A stretch of DNA of 64,000 nucleotides, taken from assembly GCF_900585905.1 (NCBI RefSeq), contig NZ_UTVH01000001.1:620001-684000 (forward strand), given 5' to 3'. Both the position numbers and the translations under genes were made by a program. The notes below the pieces were generated by a model. It searched no databases, was not told the origin of the DNA, and saw nothing but the letters and a program-made list of their open reading frames with translations. The stretch is from Pseudomonas viridiflava. GTDB taxonomy: Bacteria; Pseudomonadota; Gammaproteobacteria; Pseudomonadales; Pseudomonadaceae. Below are positions 56,554 through 63,887 of this stretch, one piece after another. Numbering within the stretch: position 1 is the first letter of the stretch; every line of letters starts with the position of its first letter.

Positions 56554-57657
56554 TTATGCCACGTCAATCCACTCGGCGCCTCGACTGTCACGGTACAGGT
56601 CGGTCATTGCGGCCGAACGGTGGCCGAGCAATTTCTGGGCATCGCGGCCTTCGACTTCATGCAGTCGCGCGGAGAGCGATCGCTGTTCATGAAAGGACGG
56701 AGGCTGCCGCCCGAAAGTTATTCCCAGCTTAGCCGCCGCGCTGTCCCGAGCTTCGGCGAAAGCTGAGCTCAACGTATCCAGTACCACCGGCTGCCCAGCC
56801 TTCGCTCTACCCGACGCCTTAGCATGATGCACCAGGTGTTGTGACAGAACGCGATCACGGCACTGCTTGATCACCGTGGCAAGGTCCAGGCCGACCGACT
56901 CCAAGCTAAGCGCCGTGCTGATCCGTAACCGTGCCCCGGTCTTAGATTGAACGACATGCAGGAATCCGTCGTGCACATCCTTGAACAGCATCGAGGCAAT
57001 ATCATCCCGGCGCTGGCCGGTCAACACCGCTATCTCCATTGCCCGGCGTAGCCACGGCTTTTGGGCTTCCGCATATATTGCCTTCCATAATTCAAGCGTC
57101 AGCCGTTCGCGCTTGATGCTCACCCGCGCTGCCTTGGTCACTTCGACCGGGTTTGCGTCTGCCCACCCTCGCGCCTGGGCCTCCGCGAATACGTCTCGCA
57201 ACAGCGAGCGCATCGCCCTGGCCATCTGCGCCTTTCCCTCTTTGGCCATGCCCGTCAGGTAATCGGCCACATCCATAGTCGTGATGTCTTTAATTCCCTT
57301 CGGGCCGAACACCGCCGCCAGTCGGTTTATCCGCATGCCCACGTTTTTGTTGGTGCTGACTGACAGCTGGCGCTCTGCGTAAAGCACGCGGTATTCGTTC
57401 AGCCAATCCGAAAATAGCTTGCCCGGCGCTGGCAGAGGTGTGCTGATGCGCTCGGTGAGCGCTGGCTTTGTGGCTTCAGCGTGATTAGCGGCGACAGCTT
57501 CACGAATGGCCGCCTCCTTGTTTTTGCCTAAGCCAAACACGCGGCCGCTTATCGGGTCTCGATAGGTGTAGTAGGTGACCCCGTTACGGGAATCGACCTT
57601 GCGATAGAGATTGGGCGGAAGATCTTTTGACCCGGTGTTACGCGGCCTGGGCGCCAT
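56554..57657 (-). CDS. Phage tyrosine integrase
   Basis: 367 residues, lambda-Int type. An N-terminal arm-binding domain (LPPNLYRKVDSRNGVTYYTYRDPISGRVF), a core-binding domain and a catalytic domain with LTGQRRDDIASM (Arg), LHVVQSKTGARL (Lys), SFHEQRSLSARL (HxxR), KLLGHRSAAMTDLYRD (His and Tyr). It catalyses site-specific prophage integration and excision. It points toward yffB, with att presumably just beyond its 3' end, as for lambda. It overlaps the upstream excisionase gene by 20 bp. Confidence 0.95.
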   Translation of the reverse strand: MAPRPRNTGSKDLPPNLYRKVDSRNGVTYYTYRDPISGRVFGLGKNKEAAIREAVAANHAEATKPALTERISTPLPAPGKLFSDWLNEYRVLYAERQLSVSTNKNVGMRINRLAAVFGPKGIKDITTMDVADYLTGMAKEGKAQMARAMRSLLRDVFAEAQARGWADANPVEVTKAARVSIKRERLTLELWKAIYAEAQKPWLRRAMEIAVLTGQRRDDIASMLFKDVHDGFLHVVQSKTGARLRISTALSLESVGLDLATVIKQCRDRVLSQHLVHHAKASGRAKAGQPVVLDTLSSAFAEARDSAAAKLGITFGRQPPSFHEQRSLSARLHEVEGRDAQKLLGHRSAAMTDLYRDSRGAEWIDVA

Positions 57658-57880
57658 TGCGTGCTCTCTCTATTCTGCTGATCAGGCTGCCGCCGACGAT
57701 CCGGACTGGTTGCTGGTCGGGTGCCTGGTAGTGGGCTTCTGCCTCTACATAGTAGTTGCGCCCGTGCTTGACCGGAACAGGAGTGATCCGGCCTTCTCGC
57801 GCCCATTTGCGCAAGGTGTTGGGGCTCGGCGGCGTCTTGAATTCGGCCGCCGCCCATTCATCCAGGGTGACTTTTGCCAT
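57638..57880 (-). CDS. Phage excisionase-like DNA-binding protein
   Basis: 80 residues from ATG 57880 (GGAG 7 nt upstream). The winged-helix excisionase pattern is seen in LDEWAAAEFKTPPSPNTLRKWAREGRITPVPVKHGRNYYVEAEAHYQ. It should direct excision with the integrase, whose gene it overlaps by 20 bp on the same strand. Confidence 0.85.
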   Translation of the reverse strand: MAKVTLDEWAAAEFKTPPSPNTLRKWAREGRITPVPVKHGRNYYVEAEAHYQAPDQQPVRIVGGSLISRIERARNGAQAA

Positions 57881-57924
57881 GATGATGCTCCATGCCGCCC
57901 TATGGCGGCAGAAGGTGGGTTGAT

Positions 57925-58422
57925 TTACGAACCGGCTTTGGCCAACGCGACATCTGCGATCTTCATTGCCGCCTGCGCGTCGTTGACGTAGGCAGGATCG
58001 AACCCACCGCAGAGGTGGATGGTTGCCTGGCAGGCCCTCAGGTTCTCGCGGGTCAGCCTGAGCGCGGCTACCAGCTCGTCGCAAAGCGCGCGTTCCTGCC
58101 GACCTATATCCCAGAAGACCTGGGCCCAGTGGCCAGGTGGTGGCGGGTTTCGATCTTGCGAGCCAAGGGCCAGCGAGCCGACGATCATGTCGCACAGATC
58201 GCGCTTGTAGGCGTTGTCACCGTCAATGCCCAGGCCGTGGCGGCGGAGCGCGTCCAGCGCGTTGTTCAGGTTCGCCTCGGGCGACGGCAGCACCAGGTCA
58301 AAGTATTTGCTCTCAGGGCGGCAGGCCACCACGAACAATTGGCAGTCCAGTGGCAGGTGCTGCGCCATATCCGAGATTGCTTCGATAGCGGCGTCGCGGA
58401 ATATTTTCCTTTCTTCAGACAT
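57925..58422 (-). CDS. Hypothetical prophage protein
   Basis: 165 residues from ATG 58422, with GAGGAT as SD. Largely helical, with conserved-looking blocks such as DLVLPSPEANLNNALDALRRHGLG, YKRDLCDMIVGSLALG and GFDPAYVNDAQAAMKIADVAL. No domain was recognised. It is an early, left-arm prophage gene co-oriented with int. Confidence 0.75.
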   Translation of the reverse strand: MSEERKIFRDAAIEAISDMAQHLPLDCQLFVVACRPESKYFDLVLPSPEANLNNALDALRRHGLGIDGDNAYKRDLCDMIVGSLALGSQDRNPPPPGHWAQVFWDIGRQERALCDELVAALRLTRENLRACQATIHLCGGFDPAYVNDAQAAMKIADVALAKAGS

Positions 58423-58565
58423 AGTGAATCCTCAGCCGCCGATCACCGGCAGGCTTGAAGTAGGGGGAGGGGGTTACTTGATTCGGGTGATGGCTATTGG
58501 CTTTTATTGATGTGCCTACAACGATCCGTTAAAACGTTGCGGTGCGTTCAAAGGAGGGAAAGCGC

Positions 58566-58820
58566 ATGCCTCACCTCAATCTTCCGGTCACGTATGAGTA
58601 CCGTGGCCAAAAGGTATTTCTCAAGTTCGAATGGCTTAAGCCCAACGATGATGCTCCGGCTCGCGCCGTGGTGATTCAGCCGGGTCCCATAGTTGGTATT
58701 GGTGAAGTCGCCGCTGAGCTCACGGGCCCATGGGTTAACTATCCCGAAGCCTTGGCGGAAACGAAGGCCGCTGCGCAGCGGTGGATCAAAAGTCAGTGGT
58801 CGTTATTGCGCCCGAACTGA
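58566..58820 (+). CDS. Small hypothetical prophage protein
   Basis: 84 residues from ATG 58566 with a strong SD (AAAGGAGGG). Sequence MPHLNLPVTYEYRGQKVFLK, then FEWLKPNDDAPARAVVIQPG. No domain recognised. It is read rightward among leftward genes and divergent from the gene ending at 57925. Confidence 0.7.
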   Translation: MPHLNLPVTYEYRGQKVFLKFEWLKPNDDAPARAVVIQPGPIVGIGEVAAELTGPWVNYPEALAETKAAAQRWIKSQWSLLRPN

Positions 58821-58884
58821 TCGACAGTGCATTCGTACCACCCGCCGGGCGAGCCGTACTGTGGTGGGAAGTGGACGAGGTGGG

Positions 58885-59577
58885 TCACGGGGTCACCTGC
58901 TTGAACTCTACGGCCCACACCCATGGATTTTCATTCCAGCCATCCAGACCATTGATCGATATCCACAGTTGGGCGAACGCTGCAACCGGGCTTGCAAATG
59001 ACAACTGATCGGGAGCGCCGCGCCACGCACCTTTGTCCTGCAGCAGGCCCTCTGAGATTGCCTGTTCATCGTTGATCGAGTGGAGGCGCTCGACGCGCAC
59101 GGCGGTGATCTCCAGCAGGATACGGCTCGCAACCCGGGGCATGTGAATGCTTGGCTTCCATGCGGAGCGGTCATCGCCGCCGCCATCATCGTCACCAGCC
59201 CAGGCTGCCTCGCCGTCGGCGCGATAGATGACATGCCCTGAGTAGTAGCCTTGGCCGAATCGCATTTCGCGAATTGACGTTGCCGGTCGATCGGGCTTCC
59301 AATCGATCATGTTTCCGTGTTCATCGAAGTCATGACTGATGACGCCCCATGTCTCGCGCACCCACAGCCGATCGCCGGGCTGGCCATATGGGCAGCGGAC
59401 AATATCCTTGCCTGTTTCCCACCACGAACCCATTGGAGATCCATCGGCGGTTGTGGTGTGGGCGCTGGCGCTTGGCTGAGGCTTGCATGCCCGCCGCGTG
59501 ACCGTCTTACGGCCTTCCAGAATGGCGCGCACCATCGGCGCGCTGAACAGGATTGGCCGCTCTTTGATCGCCTTCAT
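58885..59577 (-). CDS. ASCH/PUA-like phage protein ('morphogenetic protein' type)
   Basis: 230 residues from ATG 59577. The start KERPILFSAPMVRAILEGRKTVTRR and the segment YGQPGDRLWVRETWGV are typical of phage ASCH-like proteins often annotated as hypothetical morphogenetic proteins; the later WKPSIHMPRVASRILLEITAVRVERL is the matching C-terminal core. ASCH domains are thought to bind RNA or modified nucleotides. A second, partial copy of its N-terminal segment occurs at 59771-60013. It overlaps the preceding small gene by ATGA. Confidence 0.78.
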   Translation of the reverse strand: MKAIKERPILFSAPMVRAILEGRKTVTRRACKPQPSASAHTTTADGSPMGSWWETGKDIVRCPYGQPGDRLWVRETWGVISHDFDEHGNMIDWKPDRPATSIREMRFGQGYYSGHVIYRADGEAAWAGDDDGGGDDRSAWKPSIHMPRVASRILLEITAVRVERLHSINDEQAISEGLLQDKGAWRGAPDQLSFASPVAAFAQLWISINGLDGWNENPWVWAVEFKQVTP

Positions 59578-59774
59578 GCCGCACCTCTGCATGGTGCTAT
59601 CTTCGGAGGTGTGGCACCGGCCAGGCCCATGCAGAAACCCTCGGCCAGCGTATTTAGATCGGACACGCAGTACAGCTCGCCGCGCCTTGTGAAATTGCGG
59701 TGCCCAGCGACGCGCGCTGCTTCCTCGAACTTGCTGCGGATGTCCGGGGTAGGGATCTTTTTGAGTGTGTTCAT
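59574..59774 (-). CDS. Small hypothetical prophage protein
   Basis: 66 residues from ATG 59774 (SD AGGAGG). Helical, MNTLKKIPTPDIRSKFEEAARV. No domain recognised. It overlaps its upstream and downstream neighbours by four bases each, in a tightly coupled leftward run. Confidence 0.65.
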   Translation of the reverse strand: MNTLKKIPTPDIRSKFEEAARVAGHRNFTRRGELYCVSDLNTLAEGFCMGLAGATPPKIAPCRGAA

Positions 59775-60013
59775 ACAGCCTCCTGCAGATGGGGTTGGCG
59801 GTGTTCAGTGATGAGGTGGGCGGGGCTGTCGCCGATGCCCAGCCGGTTGGCGAGGTAGACTTCCAGCGATGCGCCTTGCGATTTATCCCAGCCGGGCAGG
59901 GTGTCCACGTGGTCGCAAGTGACCAGCAGCGCCACGTCGCGGCGCTTGAGGCCATCCAAAATGGTGTGCACCATTGGCGCCCTGACAAGGATTGGTTTTT
60001 CCTTTGTTTTCAG
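59771..60013 (-). pseudogene. Chimeric gene: ASCH-protein N-terminus joined to DUF4406-like C-terminus
   Basis: About 80 residues. KEKPILVRAPMVHTILDGLK closely resembles the N-terminus of the ASCH gene product at 58885-59577 (KERPILFSAPMVRAILEGRK), and the DNA is similar too. The rest, RRDVALLVTCDHVDTLPGWDKSQGASLEVYLANRLGI, matches the C-terminal half of DUF4406 phage proteins. The usual ATG is replaced by CTG at 60013, preceded by AAGGAGAAG. It may be a recombination chimera, still translated or a decaying remnant. Confidence 0.6.
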
Positions 60014-60154
60014 GCGTTTCTTCTCCTTGCCGCTATAGCGGCGGGCTTTAAGACCGGGGCAGTGTTGTTTGAACAAGTATCGGGTAATGAATTTGGAGAC
60101 AAATTCGGCTATCTTTCGCGGCTGGAATGCCACTCACAAAGGATGGGAAACCGT

Positions 60155-60589
60155 ATGCGGTCTAAAACTTCGTTGGTATCGGTAGGGCAAGCAGTCTTGT
60201 TGATGTGTGTACTCGCGACCGGGTGCTCAACCCAGAAAAGCTCACATTCACTACCGAACCTTCCAGGTGCGCAAGGGACGCTTAAGCTCGCCGAGCAGGC
60301 AATATCAGCATATGAGCGAGGAGATAAAGAGCAATGGCAGTCACTGCTATGCCTTAAATCAGTTGATGATCCGCTTACTGGGTGGAACAGAATTCGAACA
60401 TTAGTTGGTAATATTTCTGACGTTAGATTGGTGAAAGTATCTGAGGCATCAAACGCCGGTAATGGATCTGAAACAGATAGGTTTACTAATGTTGTTTATG
60501 AAGTTCAGTCGCAGAATTACCCGCTTAAGACGCTCCTCCTGAAGTTTTTCCCTCTTGAAAAGGATCAATGTGTTGGGCTGGTTTATTAG
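60155..60589 (+). CDS. Putative low-GC prophage cargo lipoprotein
   Basis: 144 residues from ATG 60155 (AAAGGA about 11 nt upstream; ATG 60143 is alternative). A lipobox ends the signal (VLLMCVLATGC). The body has EQAISAYERGDKEQWQSLLCLKSVDDPL and RFTNVVYEVQSQNYPLKTLLLKFF; no family recognised. It has clearly lower GC than its surroundings and is read against the leftward phage genes, as morons are. An envelope role such as superinfection exclusion is possible but only inferred. Confidence 0.65.
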   Translation: MRSKTSLVSVGQAVLLMCVLATGCSTQKSSHSLPNLPGAQGTLKLAEQAISAYERGDKEQWQSLLCLKSVDDPLTGWNRIRTLVGNISDVRLVKVSEASNAGNGSETDRFTNVVYEVQSQNYPLKTLLLKFFPLEKDQCVGLVY

Positions 60590-60654
60590 CCCGAGATAGA
60601 TGGCGCGGCGTGCTGATTTCTGCCGGGCCATAACCGGCGGTGGAGTTGGGGGAA

Positions 60655-62751
60655 TTATGCGGCGTACGCTTGGCTTTGCTCGGCGCGCCACGGGTCGTTG
60701 GCGCGTGCCAGCGCTGCCATCGCCGGCGGGCTCACGCTGTTGCCGCACATGTGCACTTGCTGGGTTTTGGTGAACGGCTTGCCGTCGGCACCCTTGTCGA
60801 TGATGTAGTCGGCGGGGAAGCCCTGGGCCCGGTACAGCTCGGCGGGCTTCAGCATGCGCAGGCAGATATCGACGATCACGTAGGGCGTGCCCTTGACCAT
60901 CACGGTTACCAGCGCCAAGCGATCTTTGGTGGTGATCGTCGGCGCCGGTTGGCCGCAGCTGCTCATGTTCTCGGTGCCGTAGTAGCTGATCAGGAAAGCA
61001 GCCACGCGCAGTGCGCCTTGCTCATGCTCTGGCGATAAAGTCAGCGACACCAGGGAGCTTTTGCCGCCACCGCCCGCCGTGACGGTTGGTGCTGGCTCAT
61101 CCAGACCCTGGCCGATACTGGCGCCGAACTGTCTTTCCATGAAGGCGGTGACCAGTCCGTGGTGCTGGCCGCCTGCGCTGATGGTGTGCAGAGGGTCGTT
61201 CAGATCCCTTGCGTCACAGTTACCGCGAAGGTGCACCAAGCTGGCGCTGACCAGTTGCTGCTGGCTGCCGGTGTTGGTGATGGTCGTCATCGGGTCGCGC
61301 AGGTCTTTGGCGTGGGTGGTGTTGAATCCGCCGTTCGCCTGGACCATCAGCGCGGTGCTGATCGATTGGCCGCCTCCACTTGCAGTGACGGTGCCGACCG
61401 GGCCAGCGATATCGTTCACGCCGTGGCTGCGGCGCTTAGTTTTGCCAGAGCCTTCGCCGTGCCCGGCCTGGACGATGCAGGCCGATGCCAGCGCGTGTTT
61501 CACGCCGCCCGCTACGACCGTGCCAAGAGGCTGATCTACGCCTGGGACTCGAGGCTGCTGTCCTTCCCGCTCGCCATAGCCGGACTGGATCAGGGTGGGA
61601 CTGATGAGGTTGAGCTCGCCACGATTGGCGCAGGTTACCGTTGGCAGCGGCGCGAGAGGATCGTTGATGCGATCGCTTCCCTGGTGTGTTGCCGGTGCGA
61701 TGATTGGACTGACTACGCTGAAGGCGCCGCCCTTCGGATAGGAGGTGACGGTGCGCAGCGGCTCAAAGGCTGACTGGACTGCCTGGCTTGACCAGTTGGC
61801 GATCGGGACAATGAACGGCGCCGGGTTTTCGATGACGAACTTCTTCATGCCTTTGGCTACGCGGCGGAGCGTGGCAGACGCTAGGTCGTTCTTGCGGCCG
61901 AAGATGCTTCTGCCCAAGTCCGTGAAGTCAATGCACTCGGCGGCGGTGCGCCATTGCAACTGTCCTTTGCCTGGCTTCTTCGCATGTGTCGGCTCGGGCC
62001 ACACAATCGGCTGACCGTCACAGCGAGCAATCATGAACAGCCTTTCCCGGCTGGTCGGGGCGCCAAAGTCGCACGCCCTGATGACCTTCCATTCGACTGT
62101 ATAGCCGTGGCCTTCGAGCAGCTCGACGAAGCGTCTCCAGGTGGTACCGCGCCGCTTTGGGTCAGGAACAAGAAACTGACTGCCGACGGGGATGATTTCT
62201 CCGGGCTCGGCCACCACCTTCTCGGTGACTTCCTTTCCCTTGGCGTTGCGGACGGTCACCAGCTTGATCGCTCGGCCGGTGGCTGGGTCGCGCTTGCAGA
62301 TCAGTGGGCCCCACTGAAGTATCTGCTTCACATTCTCCAGGCTGATCACCCGGGGCTTCTTCTTGCCTGCCCACTTCAAGCCGATCCACGATAGGTTGCG
62401 GATCTCATGCTTGCGCGGCTGACCGCCGGCGGCCTGGCTGTGATGCGTGCAGTCCGGCGACATGTGGAACCACCCCACGGCGCGGCCGCCGCATTCCTCG
62501 TCAGGATCACCGTCGAACACATCAGTGGTGAAGTGCTTGGCGTGCGGGTGGTTGACGGTGTGCATGCTGATCGCCGCGGCGCTGTGGTTTTTCGCCACTG
62601 TCACCGCGCGGCCGAGGCCCATTTCCAGACCGGTCCCGGCGCCGCCCCCACCGCAGAAGAAGTCGACAACGATCTCATCGTCCTGCGGGTTGAAGCCAAG
62701 GCCGTACTGGGTTTTGAAATCGAAGGGGTGTTTCTTCTGGTGAGCGGACAT
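60655..62751 (-). CDS. Phage DNA C5-cytosine methyltransferase with repeat-built recognition region
   Basis: 698 residues, far longer than usual C5 enzymes (about 330-450). Motif I VVDFFCGGGGAGTGLE (residues 28-43), motif IV as SPDCTHHS with the catalytic Cys 101, motif VI SLENVKQ (138-144), motif VIII SRERLFMIA, and C-terminal motifs LRMLKPAELYRAQGFPADYI and HMCGNSVSPPAMAAL. Between about residues 330 and 620 sit about eight units of the type xPLxTVTxGGxxxxLVxAxLV, like copies of motif IX. It probably shields phage DNA from restriction. No partner nuclease is seen. Confidence 0.88.
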   Translation of the reverse strand: MSAHQKKHPFDFKTQYGLGFNPQDDEIVVDFFCGGGGAGTGLEMGLGRAVTVAKNHSAAAISMHTVNHPHAKHFTTDVFDGDPDEECGGRAVGWFHMSPDCTHHSQAAGGQPRKHEIRNLSWIGLKWAGKKKPRVISLENVKQILQWGPLICKRDPATGRAIKLVTVRNAKGKEVTEKVVAEPGEIIPVGSQFLVPDPKRRGTTWRRFVELLEGHGYTVEWKVIRACDFGAPTSRERLFMIARCDGQPIVWPEPTHAKKPGKGQLQWRTAAECIDFTDLGRSIFGRKNDLASATLRRVAKGMKKFVIENPAPFIVPIANWSSQAVQSAFEPLRTVTSYPKGGAFSVVSPIIAPATHQGSDRINDPLAPLPTVTCANRGELNLISPTLIQSGYGEREGQQPRVPGVDQPLGTVVAGGVKHALASACIVQAGHGEGSGKTKRRSHGVNDIAGPVGTVTASGGGQSISTALMVQANGGFNTTHAKDLRDPMTTITNTGSQQQLVSASLVHLRGNCDARDLNDPLHTISAGGQHHGLVTAFMERQFGASIGQGLDEPAPTVTAGGGGKSSLVSLTLSPEHEQGALRVAAFLISYYGTENMSSCGQPAPTITTKDRLALVTVMVKGTPYVIVDICLRMLKPAELYRAQGFPADYIIDKGADGKPFTKTQQVHMCGNSVSPPAMAALARANDPWRAEQSQAYAA

Positions 62752-62835
62752 AGATCATCCTCGCCGGTGTGGCGTGATTCGTTGAAGTGGGGTATTTGTG
62801 TTGGACCCGGCATGGAGCCGGAAATGGAGCTTTAA

Positions 62836-63132
62836 TTGAAACGAATTCAGTTGGCGCTGAGCCTTGTTATACCCGTCGTTGCGAACGCTGAGTCGGTACA
62901 GGACATGTACCCAGGGCCGTGGCAGTACGAATACAACACAGAAATAACGACGGCGCTTGTGGTTTCAAAGGTGAAGGGGTGCGGAGAGTATCGATACCGC
63001 GTAAGCACCCGGAGCACGAGTGAGTTCCTTGTGTACTGCTCACGCGACGGCGAGAAGTGGTTGGCTTACATGGTCTGGCCAAAGCTTGAAAAAGCTTTGG
63101 GCCCTTATCAACCAGACCCGGCGCTTCCGTAA
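62836..63132 (+). CDS. Small exported prophage protein (hypothetical)
   Basis: 98 residues from TTG 62836 with TGGAG 6 nt before. An N-terminal signal peptide (IQLALSLVIPVVANA) precedes a short mature domain with WQYEYNTEITTALVVSKVKGCGEYRYRVS and two cysteines (CGEYR...VYCSRDG) that could form a disulfide. No family recognised. It is divergent from the methyltransferase and read with the next cargo gene. Confidence 0.6.
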   Translation: MKRIQLALSLVIPVVANAESVQDMYPGPWQYEYNTEITTALVVSKVKGCGEYRYRVSTRSTSEFLVYCSRDGEKWLAYMVWPKLEKALGPYQPDPALP

Positions 63133-63188
63133 CATGCAGCTAGGGGATGCACCACGGTGTAGATTGCAATACCTCAAGGAGAAAGATC

Positions 63189-63854
63189 ATGCCTTCAACT
63201 TTTAAGTATGCGGAGAGTAAATTCAATCATTCCCTCTTGACGGAGGGAGGTATACGAGTTGGCACCCTTTATGATTTTCGCAATACCGAACATAAAGACG
63301 GGATAGCGGATGCCTTCGAAGGGAAAAAACTAATTACCCACTACGCTGAGTCTGCGTCTTCGAATGATGTGGATAGCATCCACACTCGTGCTCTGTCCGC
63401 CTATGGGGCAGTAAAGTATGGTCCGAATGTGGAAATAGTCATGCAGGGCGCCACGTTCATCCGTGAAATAAATCATCCGGATATGTATGTCTATTGCGTA
63501 TCCAGTGTTTACTCTAAAAAGACAGCCAGTCAATTTCCAGACGCGGATTCCTGCGTTGAGATACATGATCAAAATTGTTTTTATAATCACATCACTGAAG
63601 CGCTTAACAAGATAACCCCTGTTGATTTTCTCGGGTTTCAGAGGGTTAGGTATATGGACCGAAATCAAAGTTGGAATGGCTTTGATTGGGACGAGTCAAT
63701 AAATCCTGCGCTGATCAAGGAATTCGAGTTTAGCGATCAGTTTGAGGTTCGAGCTTGCTGGCTTCCAAAAGAGCAGGGGAGCATTAAACCAGAAATCTTT
63801 AAGTGTCCAGAGATAAGTAAATATTGCATCCCTCGATTAATGCCTGCTTTCTGA
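63189..63854 (+). CDS. Low-GC prophage cargo gene, unknown function
   Basis: 221 residues from ATG 63189 (SD AAGGAG). The N-terminal block FKYAESKFNHSLLTEGGIRVGTLYDFRNTEHKDGIADAFEG has the look of a recurrent prophage family with an IRxGTLYDFRxTEHxxGI motif, but it could not be named. No signal peptide or TM segment. GC is well below that of its surroundings, and it lies between two DNA methyltransferase genes on the opposite strand. A phage-defence or lysogenic-conversion role is conjecture. Confidence 0.65.
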   Translation: MPSTFKYAESKFNHSLLTEGGIRVGTLYDFRNTEHKDGIADAFEGKKLITHYAESASSNDVDSIHTRALSAYGAVKYGPNVEIVMQGATFIREINHPDMYVYCVSSVYSKKTASQFPDADSCVEIHDQNCFYNHITEALNKITPVDFLGFQRVRYMDRNQSWNGFDWDESINPALIKEFEFSDQFEVRACWLPKEQGSIKPEIFKCPEISKYCIPRLMPAF

Positions 63855-63887
63855 TCGCGAGTAGCTTCTGGTCAAAAGTGCGATAGA

